DNA of 64,000 nt from Dryomyza anilis (GCA_951804985.1 OX638135.1:71763695-71827694); one strand, 5' to 3'; positions 10,590 through 22,697 are shown, counted from the first letter of the stretch. The notes: generated from the sequence alone by a model not told the origin. Made by a program: numbers and translations.

Positions 10590-10715
10590 TACGTCTGAGT
10601 CATGCTGATCAAGAATATATATACTTTTCCATACCGGAGATGCTTCCTTCTGGGTGTTACAAACGGCGTGCCAAACTGAATATACCCTTTCACGCTTAGT
10701 GTAGGGTATAATAAT
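10590..10715 (-). repeat. mini-me/DINE-like repeat fragment
   Basis: The minus strand carries the conserved core found elsewhere in the window (GGTATGGAAAAGTATATATA followed by TTCTTGATCAGCATGA), preceded by the TACACTAAG...GGGTATATTCAGTTTGG leader. The GTCY microsatellite tail is missing. Confidence 0.65.
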
Positions 10716-11172
10716 TTGTGAGACAAGACAAAATAATTACAGATATTTTGATATAAAAAGTTTCTTATAAAAATTAAAACACAAAGTAATTAAAAAACAG
10801 GTTGAAATAATTCACAGTAATAAAATAGACACGATGATGTGAAATGTTATCCAACAACTAAAAAAAGAAAAACGTAGTAAATTTGTACTTTTCGCCTTTA
10901 TGAATTACAAAAGTACTATTTTTAAAACGCATATTTTTCATATTGAGAGTTCGACTAAATTGCTAATTAAACTAAATTGTACGGGTTTTAATTCGATCGC
11001 CATTCAATAAGCGGTAATTGTTAAAGTCCCTAATAAAACGATTATCATATGTCTGTTTGATGTCTTCCAATTTAGTTTGCTCGAAAGGTAGCTAAATTGA
11101 AAAGTAAATCGCTGCGACAAAGTTTAGCCTAGTCAGAAATTTAGTCGAACTCGCACACACCCTTAATAATTA
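10716..11172. other. Intergenic stretch, nothing recognised
   Basis: AT-rich, no ORF, no terminal repeats that I could pair. Confidence 0.4.
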
Positions 11173-11550
11173 CACTGTTCAACATATTGGGGACTATGGG
11201 GGCGATTATCACAACGTGTCTGTGTGCTTCAACATGGCGAAGCCAGCGCAATCCTTGTCGGTGTCATCTCAAGTCAACTCACTGGTCACCAGAATTGGCA
11301 AATTGTCAAATGGTGACACCTCCACTTCGGTGGAAGTAATCCTCGTCGAAGTCCCTGGAAACGGAGGTCTACACCACCCGGTGTAGACGTCGGCTAAAGT
11401 GAGTGGCGAGCATCTCCCTCAGAGTGAGAGTTCGTGCGTTGGGTTTGGGTCCCACCACGGAAAAAACCTATGCGCACAATGAAAACAAAAAAGAATCCTC
11501 GGATATCGACCGATTACAACGATGACGACCCACGAAAAGTTTGAAGGACC

Positions 11551-12660
11551 ATGATTTACGGATATGCACCTGGAATGTCGGATCCGGATCCGGATAGGGA
11601 AGGTGCCTCTATCCAGCTGGCAGATGTCCTCGAAATATATAAGGCTGACATAACCGCTATCCAGGAGATGCGATGGATGGGACAGGGCTGTTCGAAACAA
11701 GCGTCCTGTGATATCTACTACAGCTGCCATGCGGAGAGACACGAATTTGGATGTGGATTTGTGGTCGGCAAGAGACTCTGACACCTTGTCTCTAGGTTCA
11801 CGCCCGTGGACGAAAGGCTGGCAACAATCCGCATCAAGGCTAAATATTTCCACATCAGCCTAATTTGTGCACACGCTCCGACGAACGAAAAAGATGACGA
11901 GACAAAAGGGCGCTTCTACGAGCGCCTAGACAACGCATACGAGCGCTGCCCCCGCGCTAGCCTACATGCCAACACTTCCGATAACGGAACGAGGCTAATC
12001 GACTTCGCCGCAACACGAAACATGGTAGTTAGTAGCATTAGATTCGAACATTTCGATATCCATAAGGCCACATGGTTGTCGCCCGATCAAAAAACTCGAA
12101 ACCAAATTGATCACGTTGTGATTGACGGAAGGTACGCTTCGAGCGTCATGGACGTACGCACTATCCGAGGTGCCAATATGGACTCGGATCATTAGTAGCC
12201 GCGGTAGCTCAGTGGTTAGTGCGTTGGACTGCGAGCCGAAAGGTCCCCGGTTCAAGCCTGGACTGGGGCTAACAACATCTTTTCATAGAAACATTTTTCT
12301 ATACCGCGCTACCTCTCGGCAGTAAATGGCAAACCTACGAGAGTAAAACATTGCCTATGAAAAGCTCTCACCCGCCGTTCGGATTCGGCAATAAACTGTA
12401 GGTCCCACCACTTTGAGTACAAATATAACACGCACAGCTCAAAATGGTGAGAGAGCTCGGCCGAAGTTCTATACAGGACTGTAGCGCCAAACTATTATTT
12501 ATTATTATTATTATATCATTACCTTTTAGCAGCCAAGGTCCGCACACGCTTAAGCGCTGCGAAAAACGTACGGAACCAAACGCAGAGAAATCTAGACGTC
12601 GGAAAGCCAGACAACGCAAGCCTTTTCCACTTGACTCTCACACCTGCTTAGATAAAGCAC
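11551..12660 (+). pseudogene. LINE endonuclease (EEP) domain, disrupted
   Basis: The endonuclease/exonuclease/phosphatase domain that nicks target DNA in APE-type LINEs. Visible parts are the CTWNVG-like start (about 11567), ADVLEIYKADITAIQEMRW (near 11623), DERLATIRIKAKYFHISLIC with HAPT (near 11812-11880), and the C-terminal TWLSPDQKTRNQIDHVVID near 12070. The frame is broken by a stop at 11779-11781 and by loss of the central catalytic segment after ERCPR (near 11955). A SINE then interrupts the SDH motif. The broken reading continues beyond the SINE (YLLAAKVRTRL at 12518). Confidence 0.78.
12195..12514 (+). mobile_element. tRNA-derived SINE, full copy
   Basis: The head looks like a tRNA with an A box (TAGCTCAGTGG) and a B box (GGTTCAAGCCT). 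A unique body of about 200 bp follows, then a (TTA)n tail. ATCATTA is duplicated on both sides (12188-12194 and 12515-12521). The endonuclease reading frame of the host LINE resumes directly after the copy, which confirms the boundaries. Confidence 0.9.
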
Positions 12661-12709
12661 TCCTCCTCTCGATGATATAAGCACGCAGTGGAACCATATC
12701 TCCTGCTCT

Positions 12710-13987
12710 ATGCGTACGGCTGCCGAAGAGGTGCTTGGATTCCAACGCGCCCTGAGGAATCAGTGGTATGACCAAGAGTATCGCGCGGCCACTGCAAAGA
12801 AAGACGCTGCATACAAATCCACCCCGCAGTCAGTAGATACGCGAACTGCGAAAGAGCAATACAAAGAGAAGAGAAGGGAAGAGAGACGTCTTTTTAGGCG
12901 TAAAAAAAGCGAGGCAGAAAGGCGTGAGTGTGAGGAGATTGAGATGCATGGGGACAGGAATGAGGCTCGAAAATTCTTCGAGAAAATAAGACGCCTAGTC
13001 GGAGGTTCAAAATCCGGAGCCTCTTCTTGTAAAGATGAGAACGGAAATCTAGTGACAGATATCCAGAGCACACTGAAGATATGGAGAGATCACTTCTCTA
13101 AACTGCTGACCGGTGAGGATGACCGCAATTCCACCGATAGAGAAGTAAACTCTGCAGTACTTGATGACGACATTGAAATTCCGCCACCCGACCATGACGA
13201 GGTCAGAACAGCCATCGCTCGGCTGAAAAACAACAACCTCAGTGTACTCTGCCCAATCCTTAAGAAAGGGGATCCCACTATCTGCGCCAACTACCGTGGG
13301 ATCAGCCTACTCAATATCGCATTCAAGGTTCTATCGAGCGTATTATGTGAAAGACTGAAGCCCATCGTCAACAGACTGAATGGACCTTATCAGTGCGGCT
13401 TCAGACTTGGAAAGTCCACCATAGACCAGATTTTTACTTTGCGCATAATCCAGGAAAAGACCCTAGAAAAACAGATCGACACCTACCACCTATTAGTCGA
13501 CTATAAAGCCGCCTTCGACACTCCGATAAGGGAACGATTATACGCCGCAATGTCTGAGTTCGGTATACCTGCGAAATTTATAAGGCTTTGCAGGATATTC
13601 CTGAGCAACACACGTTGCTCAGTGAGAGCAGGAAAAGACCTTTACGAGCCATTTCATACCGAACGAGGTTTCAGACAGGGCGACTCCCTATCGTGCGACT
13701 TTTTTAACTTATTGATGGAGAAAATAGTTCGAGCTGACGAACTCCGTCAAAGTGGCACTATCCTCAACAAAATTGTCATGCTGCTCGCATATGCCGACGA
13801 TATTGATATCATTGGCAGGAGCACACGGGCTGTCAGCGCAGCATTCTCCAGATTAGAGAAAGAGCCGCGTCGAATGGGTCTAGCGATGAACGAGGGCAAG
13901 ACGAAGTTCCTTGTGTCAACAAGCAAAAAAGAGTCCGTGCGTCTTGGACAAATCCTGATTTTGACACCCACAAGTTCGACATTGTGA
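12710..13987 (+). pseudogene. LINE reverse transcriptase
   Basis: 425-codon open stretch. A basic pre-RT region (KEQYKEKRREERRLFRRKK) is followed by RT. The motifs are LKKGDPTICANYRGISLLN, QCGFRLGKSTIDQIFTLR, DYKAAFDTP, GFRQGDSLSCDFF and the active site YADD within LLAYADDIDIIGRS. In place of the usual conserved segment before the LKKGD motif there is a short deletion (NNNLSVLCPILKKGD). The frame is lost after SVRLGQ near 13955, where the C-terminal part moves to another frame. Confidence 0.85.
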
Positions 13988-14537
13988 ATGACTTCGTCTA
14001 CTTGGGATCCAGCATAAACAGCAACAACGACGTCAGCGTGGAGATCAAACGGAGAATAACTCTTGCCAACAGGTGCTTCTTTGGGCACAGTAGGCAATTG
14101 AGAAGTAGAGCCCTCTCTCGCCGGACAAAAATAACGCTCTACAATTCACTCATCATGCCCGTCCTACTTTATGGTGCAGAAACCTGGACGCCATCGAGAG
14201 AAAGATTCTCCGAAAAATCTTTGCTAACGAGTATCGAATCAGGATGAACCATGAGATGTATGAGTCATTCGACGACATAGTCAAGCGCATCAAGTTCCAG
14301 CGGCTTCGCTGGCTAGGTCATGTCGAACGAATGGATAAAAACACTCCAGCCAAGAAGGTGCTTGAATCGAAACTCGAAGGTGGACAGCGTAGAAGAGGGC
14401 GTCCCAATCTACGTTGGAAAGACCAAGTTCAGGACAACCTGGCAACGCTTGGTATTTCTAACTGGCGTCAGCGCGCGCAAAGCAGAGCCGACTGGTGCGG
14501 TTTCATCTCAGCGGCCAAAACCGACCCACGGTTGTAA
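13984..14537 (+). pseudogene. LINE C-terminal domain in two shifted pieces
   Basis: 13984-14247 encodes the post-RT region (NDFVYLGSSINSNNDVSVEI, LLYGAETW). A deletion near 14185 shifts the frame. 14244-14537 encodes the last segment (RLRWLGHVERMDKNTPAKKV, GRPNLRWKDQVQDNLATLG) and ends just before the GTAA tail. The two truncated relatives in the window lack the deletion, so this full-length copy is the more damaged one here. Confidence 0.8.
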
Positions 14538-15313
14538 GGGCCATTTAAGTAAGTAAGTAAGTTCTACAAATTGAGGGTTGTTGGCGTCCACAGAAATGAA
14601 ACTTATCATTTCTTGCTGCGTACTCAGAATTGTCCCTATACATCGAGATTGTGCAAAAAATCGAGTCAAAGTTGCAAAAAGGCAATTTTTGGTACTTTAT
14701 ATGGAAAGTTATCGCACGATTTCGACATGTAGCAGATGCAAACTTTATCACAAAATAAAATATGAACCTTGCCCTACGGATAAATGGAAAAAAACTAACT
14801 AAAAAAACTTACTAAAAAAGTGTGTCGAGATAGTAATTTATTACAATTCTCTAACATCTCTTTAAAAACATTTTAATATTAGTTTGCAATGTGTTTGTTG
14901 TCAAAATTTCGAAAACATGTTTTAAACTTTATCTTACTGAAAGTTTTCGGAATATTTTTTAAAATTTTCTTATGAAATATTTGATTAAAATGGAGGGAAT
15001 TGCACACAGAGATATACAATTTCATACATATTTAATGTAGTGGTTCTAGATGCAAAATCGAACAAAATTCTTAGCTTCTGATGTACGCATTATGGGAAAA
15101 CGTGATGGGGAAAATTACACTGCGTTATCTCCTGGTGTGTATCTGATTCGGCAGGCTTTAATGGGTTAAAAAAAATCAAATATACATCCGTCGTCAACGA
15201 ATGCTTCTGAGCGACTGAACTGAAATTTTTGAAAATTTGACATGAACAAAAATAAAAAATGCGACACCGTACAGCTACTCTTTATCAAATGACCCTCAAT
15301 TTGTAGAACAGTG

Positions 15314-15469
15314 TATTTTGTCCACATTTGCCTATACGTGTTATTTCCTTTTTGCCGTTTACCGAAATTCGAATTACCAAACCGTTTGTGTATACGACTT
15401 TTTACCTAAGCATCTTAAGTAGTACAATTCAATAATTTTTTGAAATAAATTGGGACAGCCAAAACTTTC
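15314..15469. other. Short unassigned stretch
   Basis: Flank between a mariner-type element and a foldback-like end. No feature seen. Confidence 0.4.
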
Positions 15470-17684
15470 CACTGGTGTGAAGATAGCGCATCGCCGCGAA
15501 TGCGAATTATCCCACAATTTGTGAAGTTATCCCACAATTTGAATTCGCCGCATATATATATATTTTTTTTTATAAAATATATTAAAATCTTCTGATTTTT
15601 TTGCATTTCCATTTAATAAAAAATATAAAATCAATAATATACTACAAACCGATAAAAAGTCATGTATTTTTAAAATTACGAAAATTTCATATATCTAGCT
15701 AATTTCAATATTAAAATATTTTATCAATATGCATCGACATCATGGTAAACATTGCGTTTTAAAAAGGGAATCTTATCTCAACTTTAAATGTAAATAAGCA
15801 TTTCTTTAAACTTAAAAAAAACGCTTAAAATAAAAAACCACCTCGAGATTTTTTGATATGTTGTAGATTATAGGCCCAGCTACCGTTTATTTAAAAAATT
15901 GTACCAGCCCACTTTTAAATCAGGCTCCTTCATAGTGAAAAATGGGTCCAACATTTCGTAATTTTTCGTTCGAATAATGGAAAAAACGCATTTCTTGAAA
16001 CTTAAAAAACACCTCGAGGCCAAACTAACGTTTGCTGTAAAAACCTCCTTCATGGTGAAAAATTAGTCCAAAGTGTGGTAATTTTTCATTCGAAGTATGG
16101 AAAAAATGCATTTCTTGAAACTTAAAAAAAAACGCTTAAAATAAAAAACCCTCGAGATTATTAGATATGTTGCAGATTATAGGACAAACTAACGTTTGCT
16201 GTAAAAACCTCGTACCAATTCAGGCTCCTTCATGGTGAAAAATGGGTCCAAAGTTTGGTAATTTTTCGTTCGAAGTATGGAAAAAATGCATTTCTTGAAA
16301 CTTAAAAAAAACGCTTAAAATAAAAAACCACCTCGAGATTTTTGGATATGTTTCAGATTATAGGCCAAACTATTGTTTTCTGTAAAAACATCGTACCAAT
16401 TTAGGTTCCTTCATGCTGAAAAATGGGTTCAAAGTTTGGTAATTTTTCATTCGAAGTATGGAAAAAATGCATTTTTTGAAACTTAAAAAACTCTTAAAAT
16501 AAAAAACCACCTCGAGATTTTTTGATATGTTGCAGATTATAGGCCAAACTAACGTTTGCTGTAAAAACCTCGTACCAATTTAGGCTCCTTCATGATGAAA
16601 AATGGGTCTAAAGTTTGGTAATTTTTTATTCGAAGTATGGAAAAAATGCATTTCTTGAAACTTAAAAAAAAACGCTTAAAATTAAAAACCGCCTCGAGAT
16701 TTTTTGATATGTTGTAGATTATAGGCCAAGCTACTGTTTATTTAAAAAAATCGTACCAGCCCACTTTTAATTCAGGCTTGAAACTTAAAAAAAAACGCTT
16801 AAAATAAAAAACCATCTCAAGATTATTGGATATGTTGCAGATTATAGGACAAACTAACGTTTATTTAAAAAAAATCGTACCAGCCCACTTTTAAATCCGG
16901 CTCCTTCATGGTGAAAAATGAGTCCAAAGTTTGGTAATTTTTCGTTCAAAATATGAAAAAAACGCATTTCTTGAAACTTAAAAAAAAACGCTTAAAATTA
17001 AAAACCGCCTCGAAATTTTTTGATATGTTGTAGATTATAGGCCAAGCTACTGTTAATTTAAAAAAATCGAACCAGCCCACTTTTAATTCAGGCTTGAAAC
17101 TTAAAAAAAAAACGCTTAAAATAAAAAACCACCTCGCGATTTTTGGATATGTTGCAGATTATAGGCCAAGCTACCGTTTATTTTAAAAAATCGTACCAGC
17201 CCACTTTTAATTCAGGCTCCTTCATTGTTCAAAATGGGTTCAAAGTTTGGTAATTTTTCATTCGAAGTATGGAAAAAATGCACTTTTTGAAACTTAAAAA
17301 AAACGCTTAAAAGGAAAAACCATCTCGAGATTTTTGTATATATTGCAGATTATAGGCCAAACTAATGTATATTTAAAAAAATCATACCAGCCCACTTTCA
17401 GGCTCCTTCATGGTGAAAATTGGGTCCAAATTTGGTAATTTTTCATTCGAAGTATGGAAAAAATGCATTTTTTGAAACTTAAAAAAAAACGCTTAAAATA
17501 AAAAACCACCTCGAGATTTTTTGATATGTTGCAGATTATAGGCCAAACTAATGTTTTCTGTAAAAACCTCGTACCAATTTAGGCTTCTTCATGCTGAAAA
17601 ATGGGTCCAATGTTTGGAAATTTTTCATTCGATGGAAAAAATGCATTTCTTGAAACTTAAAAAAAAAACGCTTAAAATAAAAAA
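15470..17684. mobile_element. Foldback-like element end with ~180 bp satellite array
   Basis: It starts CACTGGTGTGAAGATAGCGC, the same terminus as the 29459-38713 element. A hairpin-forming stretch with two CACAATTTG copies and GAATTCGCCGC follows. From about 15770 a tandem array of roughly ten units runs to 17684. Units share TTGAAACTTAAAAAAAACGC, CCTCGAGAT and CTCCTTCATGGTGAAAAATG, with a ~180 bp period and several internally deleted units. No opposite terminus is present, so it is a truncated copy or a solo arm. Confidence 0.75.
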
Positions 17685-17978
17685 GAATTTATAATATTGT
17701 TTTGACGCGGCTGTTGGAATAATATATATTGAACATTTTATTGAAATGAATGTCTAAACCAATTAAATATTTGATATAACACAATATTTTTACTAAAATT
17801 ACAATAAACATTGCTTAAATCATGTTTCCCACTTTACTTCAGAAAATGTATACCAAAAGGAACGTAACTTAGCACCGTAAATTATTTGCAAAACAAAAGA
17901 TATAGAAATTGCGATTATTTTAACATTTTGCAAACGATAAAAAATCTCACTTTCTGATAGTATCTTTTCACTCGTTCT
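17685..17978. other. AT-rich stretch, nothing recognised
   Basis: No ORF or paired repeat. Its right edge, TTTTCACTCGTTCT, is duplicated by the following SINE insertion. Confidence 0.4.
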
Positions 17979-18253
17979 CACTTTTATAATAATAATAGTT
18001 TGGCACTACAGTTCTATAAGAACTAAGGCCGAGCTATCTCACCATTTGAGCTGTGCGTGTTATATTTGCACTCAAAGTGGTGGGACCTACAAGCAATGTT
18101 TTTACTCTCGGAGGTTTGCCACTTACTGCCGAGAGGTAGCGCGGTATAGAAAAATGTTTCTATGAAAAGATGTTGTTAGCCCCAGTCCAGGCTTGAACCG
18201 GGGACCTTTGGGCTCGCAGTCCAACGCACTAACCACTGAGCTACCGCGGCTAC
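17979..18253 (-). mobile_element. tRNA-derived SINE (minus)
   Basis: Same family as 12195-12514. The tRNA-like head is at the right and the (TTA)n tail at the left. A 14 bp target duplication, TTTTCACTCGTTCT, lies at 17965-17978 and 18254-18267. The body has an internal deletion relative to the full copy. Confidence 0.88.
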
Positions 18254-18267
18254 TTTTCACTCGTTCT

Positions 18268-18994
18268 AAAAATAAAATAGAAAAGTATTAATTTGATTAT
18301 AACCATAAATGAAAAAATGTATGCCATATTACTTGAGATTTGCTTTTAAGTTCAAAATTTGCAACTTGCGCAAAAATTTGACATCTACATTACCCCATGA
18401 CCCAATTTTTCCCAAGTTTCCCTTTTTTCCCTCCGTGAAAGTATTCTTCCGGCTTGGCTACATTTTTACTGATAAAAGGGTTTTCATATTCGTCGCAAGA
18501 TTTTTTCAACACACCTGCTTTGAAAAATATCTCAAACCTATTTTTGTATATTGAACATCACAGATGGACGATTGAAATGAAAATAAAAAAAAATTTCACA
18601 GTTATGTATAAAAAAATATAAAGTTCTTTATTGCAGTAAGATATTATTCGGTACTTTTTCAAGTCAATGTTTACTCTCGGAGTCTGCCCAGGGTTAGCGC
18701 AGTATAAATGCGTAGTCGGATAAATATTTGGCATATTTCCAAATATATATTATGTTCCCCAAACATATACGTTGTTTGTCGCTAAATATGTTTGGGAGAG
18801 TCATTTTCTTCCCTGCTTGTGGAAAAACACTTTCTATTTACAGATGTGACTGTCCCAGCCCAAATATGAAGCTGTAATACTAGTGCGTTCGATTCGCAGT
18901 TCAAATGTCATTGAAGTTCAAATGTCATCGTAAAGTAACAAATCTGTAACTATATAAATTACTGAGTATATTACGCTTCATATATTCGGCTTGC
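18268..18994. other. AT-rich region with repeat fragments
   Basis: No gene. 18668-18705 resembles a mutated piece of the SINE body. 18720-18830 (AAATATGTTTGGGAGAG) resembles sequence near 53550-53580. GTTCAAATGTCAT occurs twice at about 18900-18926. Confidence 0.35.
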
Positions 18995-21900
18995 TACGGT
19001 ATGTTATCGATTGCTTCCCCTTGATATTGCGTCACCACACATGTTGAAACATATCCCGTACATGATCGACGCTTGTCAATATCAGACGCCCAGTCAGCGT
19101 CTGAAAAACCATTCAAATTATCAGTGCCAGTAAAACCTAAAAATACACTTTACTGCTATCAAATGTGGCTTACCGTATTTGGAATTGAATCGACTAACAT
19201 CATTTACAGCAAATGCAATTTCAGGTCTGGTACCTTGTGACAAATATATAAGACTACCGACTGCCTCTTGATAGGGGGCGCTTTCCATATTATCCTGTCC
19301 ATTACACATTTGAATTGAAAGCCTTTGATTCGGATCGCTTGGCGTTGTTACTGGTTTGCAATCAGACATCCCAAATTTCGTCAGTATATCACTAATATAA
19401 TGAGATTGATCCAGCCAAATTCCATTTGAATTTTTGTCGTACGTAATATTAAGACCGATACTATTTTTGGCCACACCCATGTCCCTCATTTTGAATGCAC
19501 TATTCAATGCCGCCTTCAATCTGTCTCGAAGCTCGACATCTCGCCAAAAAATCAATATATCATCAACGTAGATACCTACAATCAGATCTCCACCTGGACT
19601 TTAATAAACACACGGATCCATCATCGATTTCGTGAGCCCAAATGTTTTCAACGCAGCCTCCAATTTAACATTCCACTGTCTACTGCTTTGTTTGAGTCCA
19701 TAAATAGATTTATTTAATTTACGGAAGCGACCACTGTCATTACATCCATCCGGTTGCTCCACATAAATTTCCTCCGACAAATCGCTTTGCAAAAAAGCTG
19801 TGATTGCATCCATCGGATCAATATTCATACCCATTTTGACAGACCAAGCAATCAGAAAACGAACAGACGTATATCAAACTACTGGTGAATAGGTTTTGGT
19901 ATAGTCTATACCAAGTCGCTGCGAACATCCCTTTGCACTAGTCTGGCCTTAGTTTTGAATACCCACTTTGATTTTATGGCCTTACGTCCAGGTGGTAAAT
20001 CGACAATCTGCCAAGTTCTATTTTTAGCCAGGGATTGTATTTAGCTTTCCATGGCAACTTTCCATTCTATCTTCTCGCGCATTAGCTTCTTCGACGGTTT
20101 CTGGATCAATGTTCACATCGTTGATATGTGTCACATAAGTTACATAGTCAAAATTACAAGGTACTGGAATTCTCTGCGATCTTCGTAAATCTTGTGGAGG
20201 TGTAATCTTCTTTTTCTGCGTCTGTATAAGTCGAACCATCATTATACGAATCTTCGCTGACATTAACGTTTGTTTCATTCGGATCAATACCATTTGCCTC
20301 TTAGTTTTCAACACATGGAATGACAATTTCAGTTTGTGACGTTGATAACGTTTCCATAAAATCCCTTATTGAATCGATAGGTTCATTACTATTAACCGGA
20401 GCGCAGTCAATTATTTCCGCTTCCGTTTCAATGAACATCACGGCTTTTTTTCGATGTTTTTAGTTATCGGATTGAAACAACGATAACCTGTTGTTGTAGC
20501 ACAATATCCAACAAATACCATCTTTTTCGATTTAGAGTCCCACTTACGTCTCTTCTGTTTAGGCACGTTAAGCATCACAGGCGATCCAAAAATTCGCATT
20601 CCATTTAAATTAACTTTTACTCCAGTCCAACAGTCCTCCGGTGTTTTGTCAACATGCAAAATATTTGTAGATCTGTTCATTATGTACGCCGCCGTGTTGA
20701 CCGCTTCTGCCCAGAACGATTTGTTTAATTTTGCATCAAAAATCATATACTTGGCCCTCTCGACAATTGCTTGGTTGAATCTCTCTTCTATTCCATTTTG
20801 TTCAGTCGTATAAGTATTCGTAGTTTGATGCACAATGCCAGCATTTTTGCAAAATGATTGAATGAGGCATTTACCGTATTCGGTGCCATTGTCGGTCCGA
20901 ATGAATATAATTTTTGTGTCTCAACCATTTGTGTCTCAACCATTTGTTTAAATTCGTTAAACTTATTTAAAACATCCGATTTCGTTTCCAAGAATTACAC
21001 AAATAATTTATGTGAATAATCGTCTATAAACGACAAAAAATATTTGGCACTTCCGATCATTTGTACTTCCATTGGGCCACATAGATCCGAATGAATTACA
21101 TCTAACAAATTCGTTGAGCGTGTTTCTATGTGTTTGAATGGTGAACGGATTTGCTTATCCTTGAGACAAAGTTCACAGTTACTCAAAATGCTGCTACTTT
21201 CACCTTCTACAGCTTCGTTTTTCATTTTACACACATCAACATAATTAATATATCCTAACGTCATTAATTTCGACGACGACTTTGCAATCTAACATGAATC
21301 CATCTATACTACGATTTTATAAACACCCGCTGTAGATTCAGCCTTGACCAAAAGTTCTCCACTGCCATCGTAGATGCTGCATCCATCATGATTGAAATCC
21401 ACCTTGTTACCATTTGCAACCATTTGCGCTACTGACAATAAGTTTGCAGACAATTCAGGCATGTTGCATATCTCTGACATCGATGTTCCGCTGTTTCAAC
21501 CGCAATGAACCATGACCAGTTCCTTTCACTAACAAATGTTCATTATTTGCGGCAACAATTTCAGTAATTGATGATTTTTAAAATTCTGACAACCAATCAT
21601 TATTTGGTGTCATGTGTCGCGAAGCCCCACTATCAATGAAACAGCATTATGGGCTGCTTCCAATTCCACATGACAACGAAAGAATTTTCAACAAAAGAAT
21701 TTTCAGCTTTCGATTTGCCATAATCACAATCGAGTAATTTCGCCTTGATTGCTACTCCAGTAATATCGGTGCCACTATTTTCAATACCCATAATAAAAGG
21801 TTTGAAATCATCACTAAGTACAAGTAGCATAATAGTAAAAGCTACTCAGGGGAAATAGGAAATTTTATGTTGGCCAATTTATTGTACGAGCCGATAGTCT

Positions 21901-22050
21901 GATTCACGTAATCCGCATTGACTCACAGTCTTCTAATCGAAATGATATGAGTTTACGCAAAAGTGCAAAAGTACGGGAGAGTCCATTGTCCTCATACAAC
22001 GATTACAATTTTTCCCAAATCCAGATGCAGTCATTTCATTTTGAATGTGT
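18995..22050 (-). pseudogene. copia-type retrotransposon gag-pol remnant
   Basis: The minus strand reads in copia order. A gag tail (SDDFKPFIMGIENSGTDITG, 21830-21760) leads to the protease (IDSGASRHMTPNNDW near 21640, then LSANLLSVAQMV). Next is integrase (about 21260-20440: CELCLKDKQIRSPF, HSDLCGPME, NGIEERFNQAIVERAKYM), then RT (IDPMDAITAFLQSDLSEEIY near 19820, SIYGLKQSSRQW) and the RNase H start (GFSDADWASDIDKRRS, near 19100). Many frameshifts and stops break it into ORFs of 65-144 codons. Within integrase the repeat QMVETQMVETQK is a small duplication. LTRs were not found. The reading ends near 18995. Confidence 0.85.
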
Positions 22051-22051
22051 A

Positions 22052-22530
22052 CATTAGACTGACAATGGAAAATCATGATTTCGAATCGAGAGGAGGTCAC
22101 CCCCTAGAAATGCTCTATTGGATGAGAAAATCGAGAGCGTAGAGGTAGCGCGGTATATAAAAATGTTTCTATGAAAAGATGTTGTTAGCCCCAGTCCAGG
22201 CTTGAACCGGGGACCTTTCGGCTCGCAGTCTAACGCACTAACCATTGAGCCACCGCGACTACTTAAAAGCTAATAAATTTTTCCAACAGATGACATGCCC
22301 ATATTTTTAGTTTATTGTGTTTGAGGGACGTCATTTCAATTCAATTTTTAAATTGTTGATTTCGGTACGAAAACGCTTACTTTGAGGTCCCGGCGGGTCC
22401 ATTTCCCATATTCGGATTTTGCTGAAAATTCTTCACATCGATTTTTTCATTCAATAGAGCATTTCTAGGGGGTGACCTTCAAAATCAAACTCGATATTTT
22501 TTTTCATACAAAGTCATTGTCTGTCTAGTG
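22052..22530. mobile_element. Mariner-type element, internally deleted copy
   Basis: The left end CATTAGACTGACAATG follows TA (22050-22051). The right end inverts to CACTAGACAGACAATG and is followed by TA (22531-22532). A longer copy of the same element lies at 26092-27410. Here the middle is lost between about 22135 and 22142, leaving only part of the nested SINE. Confidence 0.75.
22142..22262 (-). mobile_element. SINE head fragment
   Basis: The tRNA-like head and the start of the body, nested in the mariner-type element. The 3' part is removed by that element's internal deletion. It matches 27020-27143 of the longer copy, including the shared changes CAGTCTAACGC and CCACCGCGACT. Confidence 0.8.
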
Positions 22531-22532
22531 TA

Positions 22533-22697
22533 CATAAAGCGATTCATGTATAGACAAATCTATTTTTGCTTTTGCCTTTCGAAGTTTTCCTGCAACTGTT
22601 TCTGTAACCGGCAGCGAAATACAACCATCTACACGCATAGAAAAAAAAACGTTTATCGGCCGTTTGCTACAAAAGAAATTCTTTTACAAATCCTCGG
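22533..22697. repeat. Flank module B, also at 27413-27578
   Basis: 165 bp right of the mariner-type element (from ATAAAGCGATTCATG to TTTTACAAATCCTC) recurs almost unchanged after the second copy. It was therefore copied together with the element. Confidence 0.75.

Larger units (their letters stand above)
11181..14560 (+). mobile_element. APE-type non-LTR retrotransposon (LINE) with GTAA tail
   Basis: The element has a GC-richer 5' region, an endonuclease domain, a reverse transcriptase domain and a short C-terminal domain. It ends in a (GTAA)n tail. It sits inside the left terminal repeat of a mariner-type element with a GTTC duplication (11177-11180 and 14561-14564). 5'-truncated relatives occur at 45059-45440 and 49698-50411. 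I would place it near the RTE/CR1-like lineages, but the clade is uncertain. Confidence 0.8.
11173..15313. mobile_element. Mariner-type non-autonomous element, split by a LINE
   Basis: The left end CACTGTTC (11173-11180) is preceded by TA. After the LINE, the left terminal repeat resumes at 14561 (GTTCTACAAATTGAGGGT). The right end is the inverse (ACCCTCAATTTGTAGAACAG, then TG), ending at 15313 and followed by TA. Without the LINE the element is about 760 bp with ~22 bp terminal inverted repeats and a TA target, as in Tc1/mariner. No transposase is present. Its interior (14590-14860) is related to 47190-47540 and 63180-63480. Confidence 0.75.

Noticed and set aside
10541..10726. 61-aa minus-strand ORF
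   Set aside because: Translation of a mini-me repeat core; the same peptide pattern appears wherever the repeat occurs.
12195..12270. tRNA gene
   Set aside because: The tRNA-like head is fused to a conserved non-tRNA body and (TTA)n tail and recurs with target duplications, so it is a SINE promoter.
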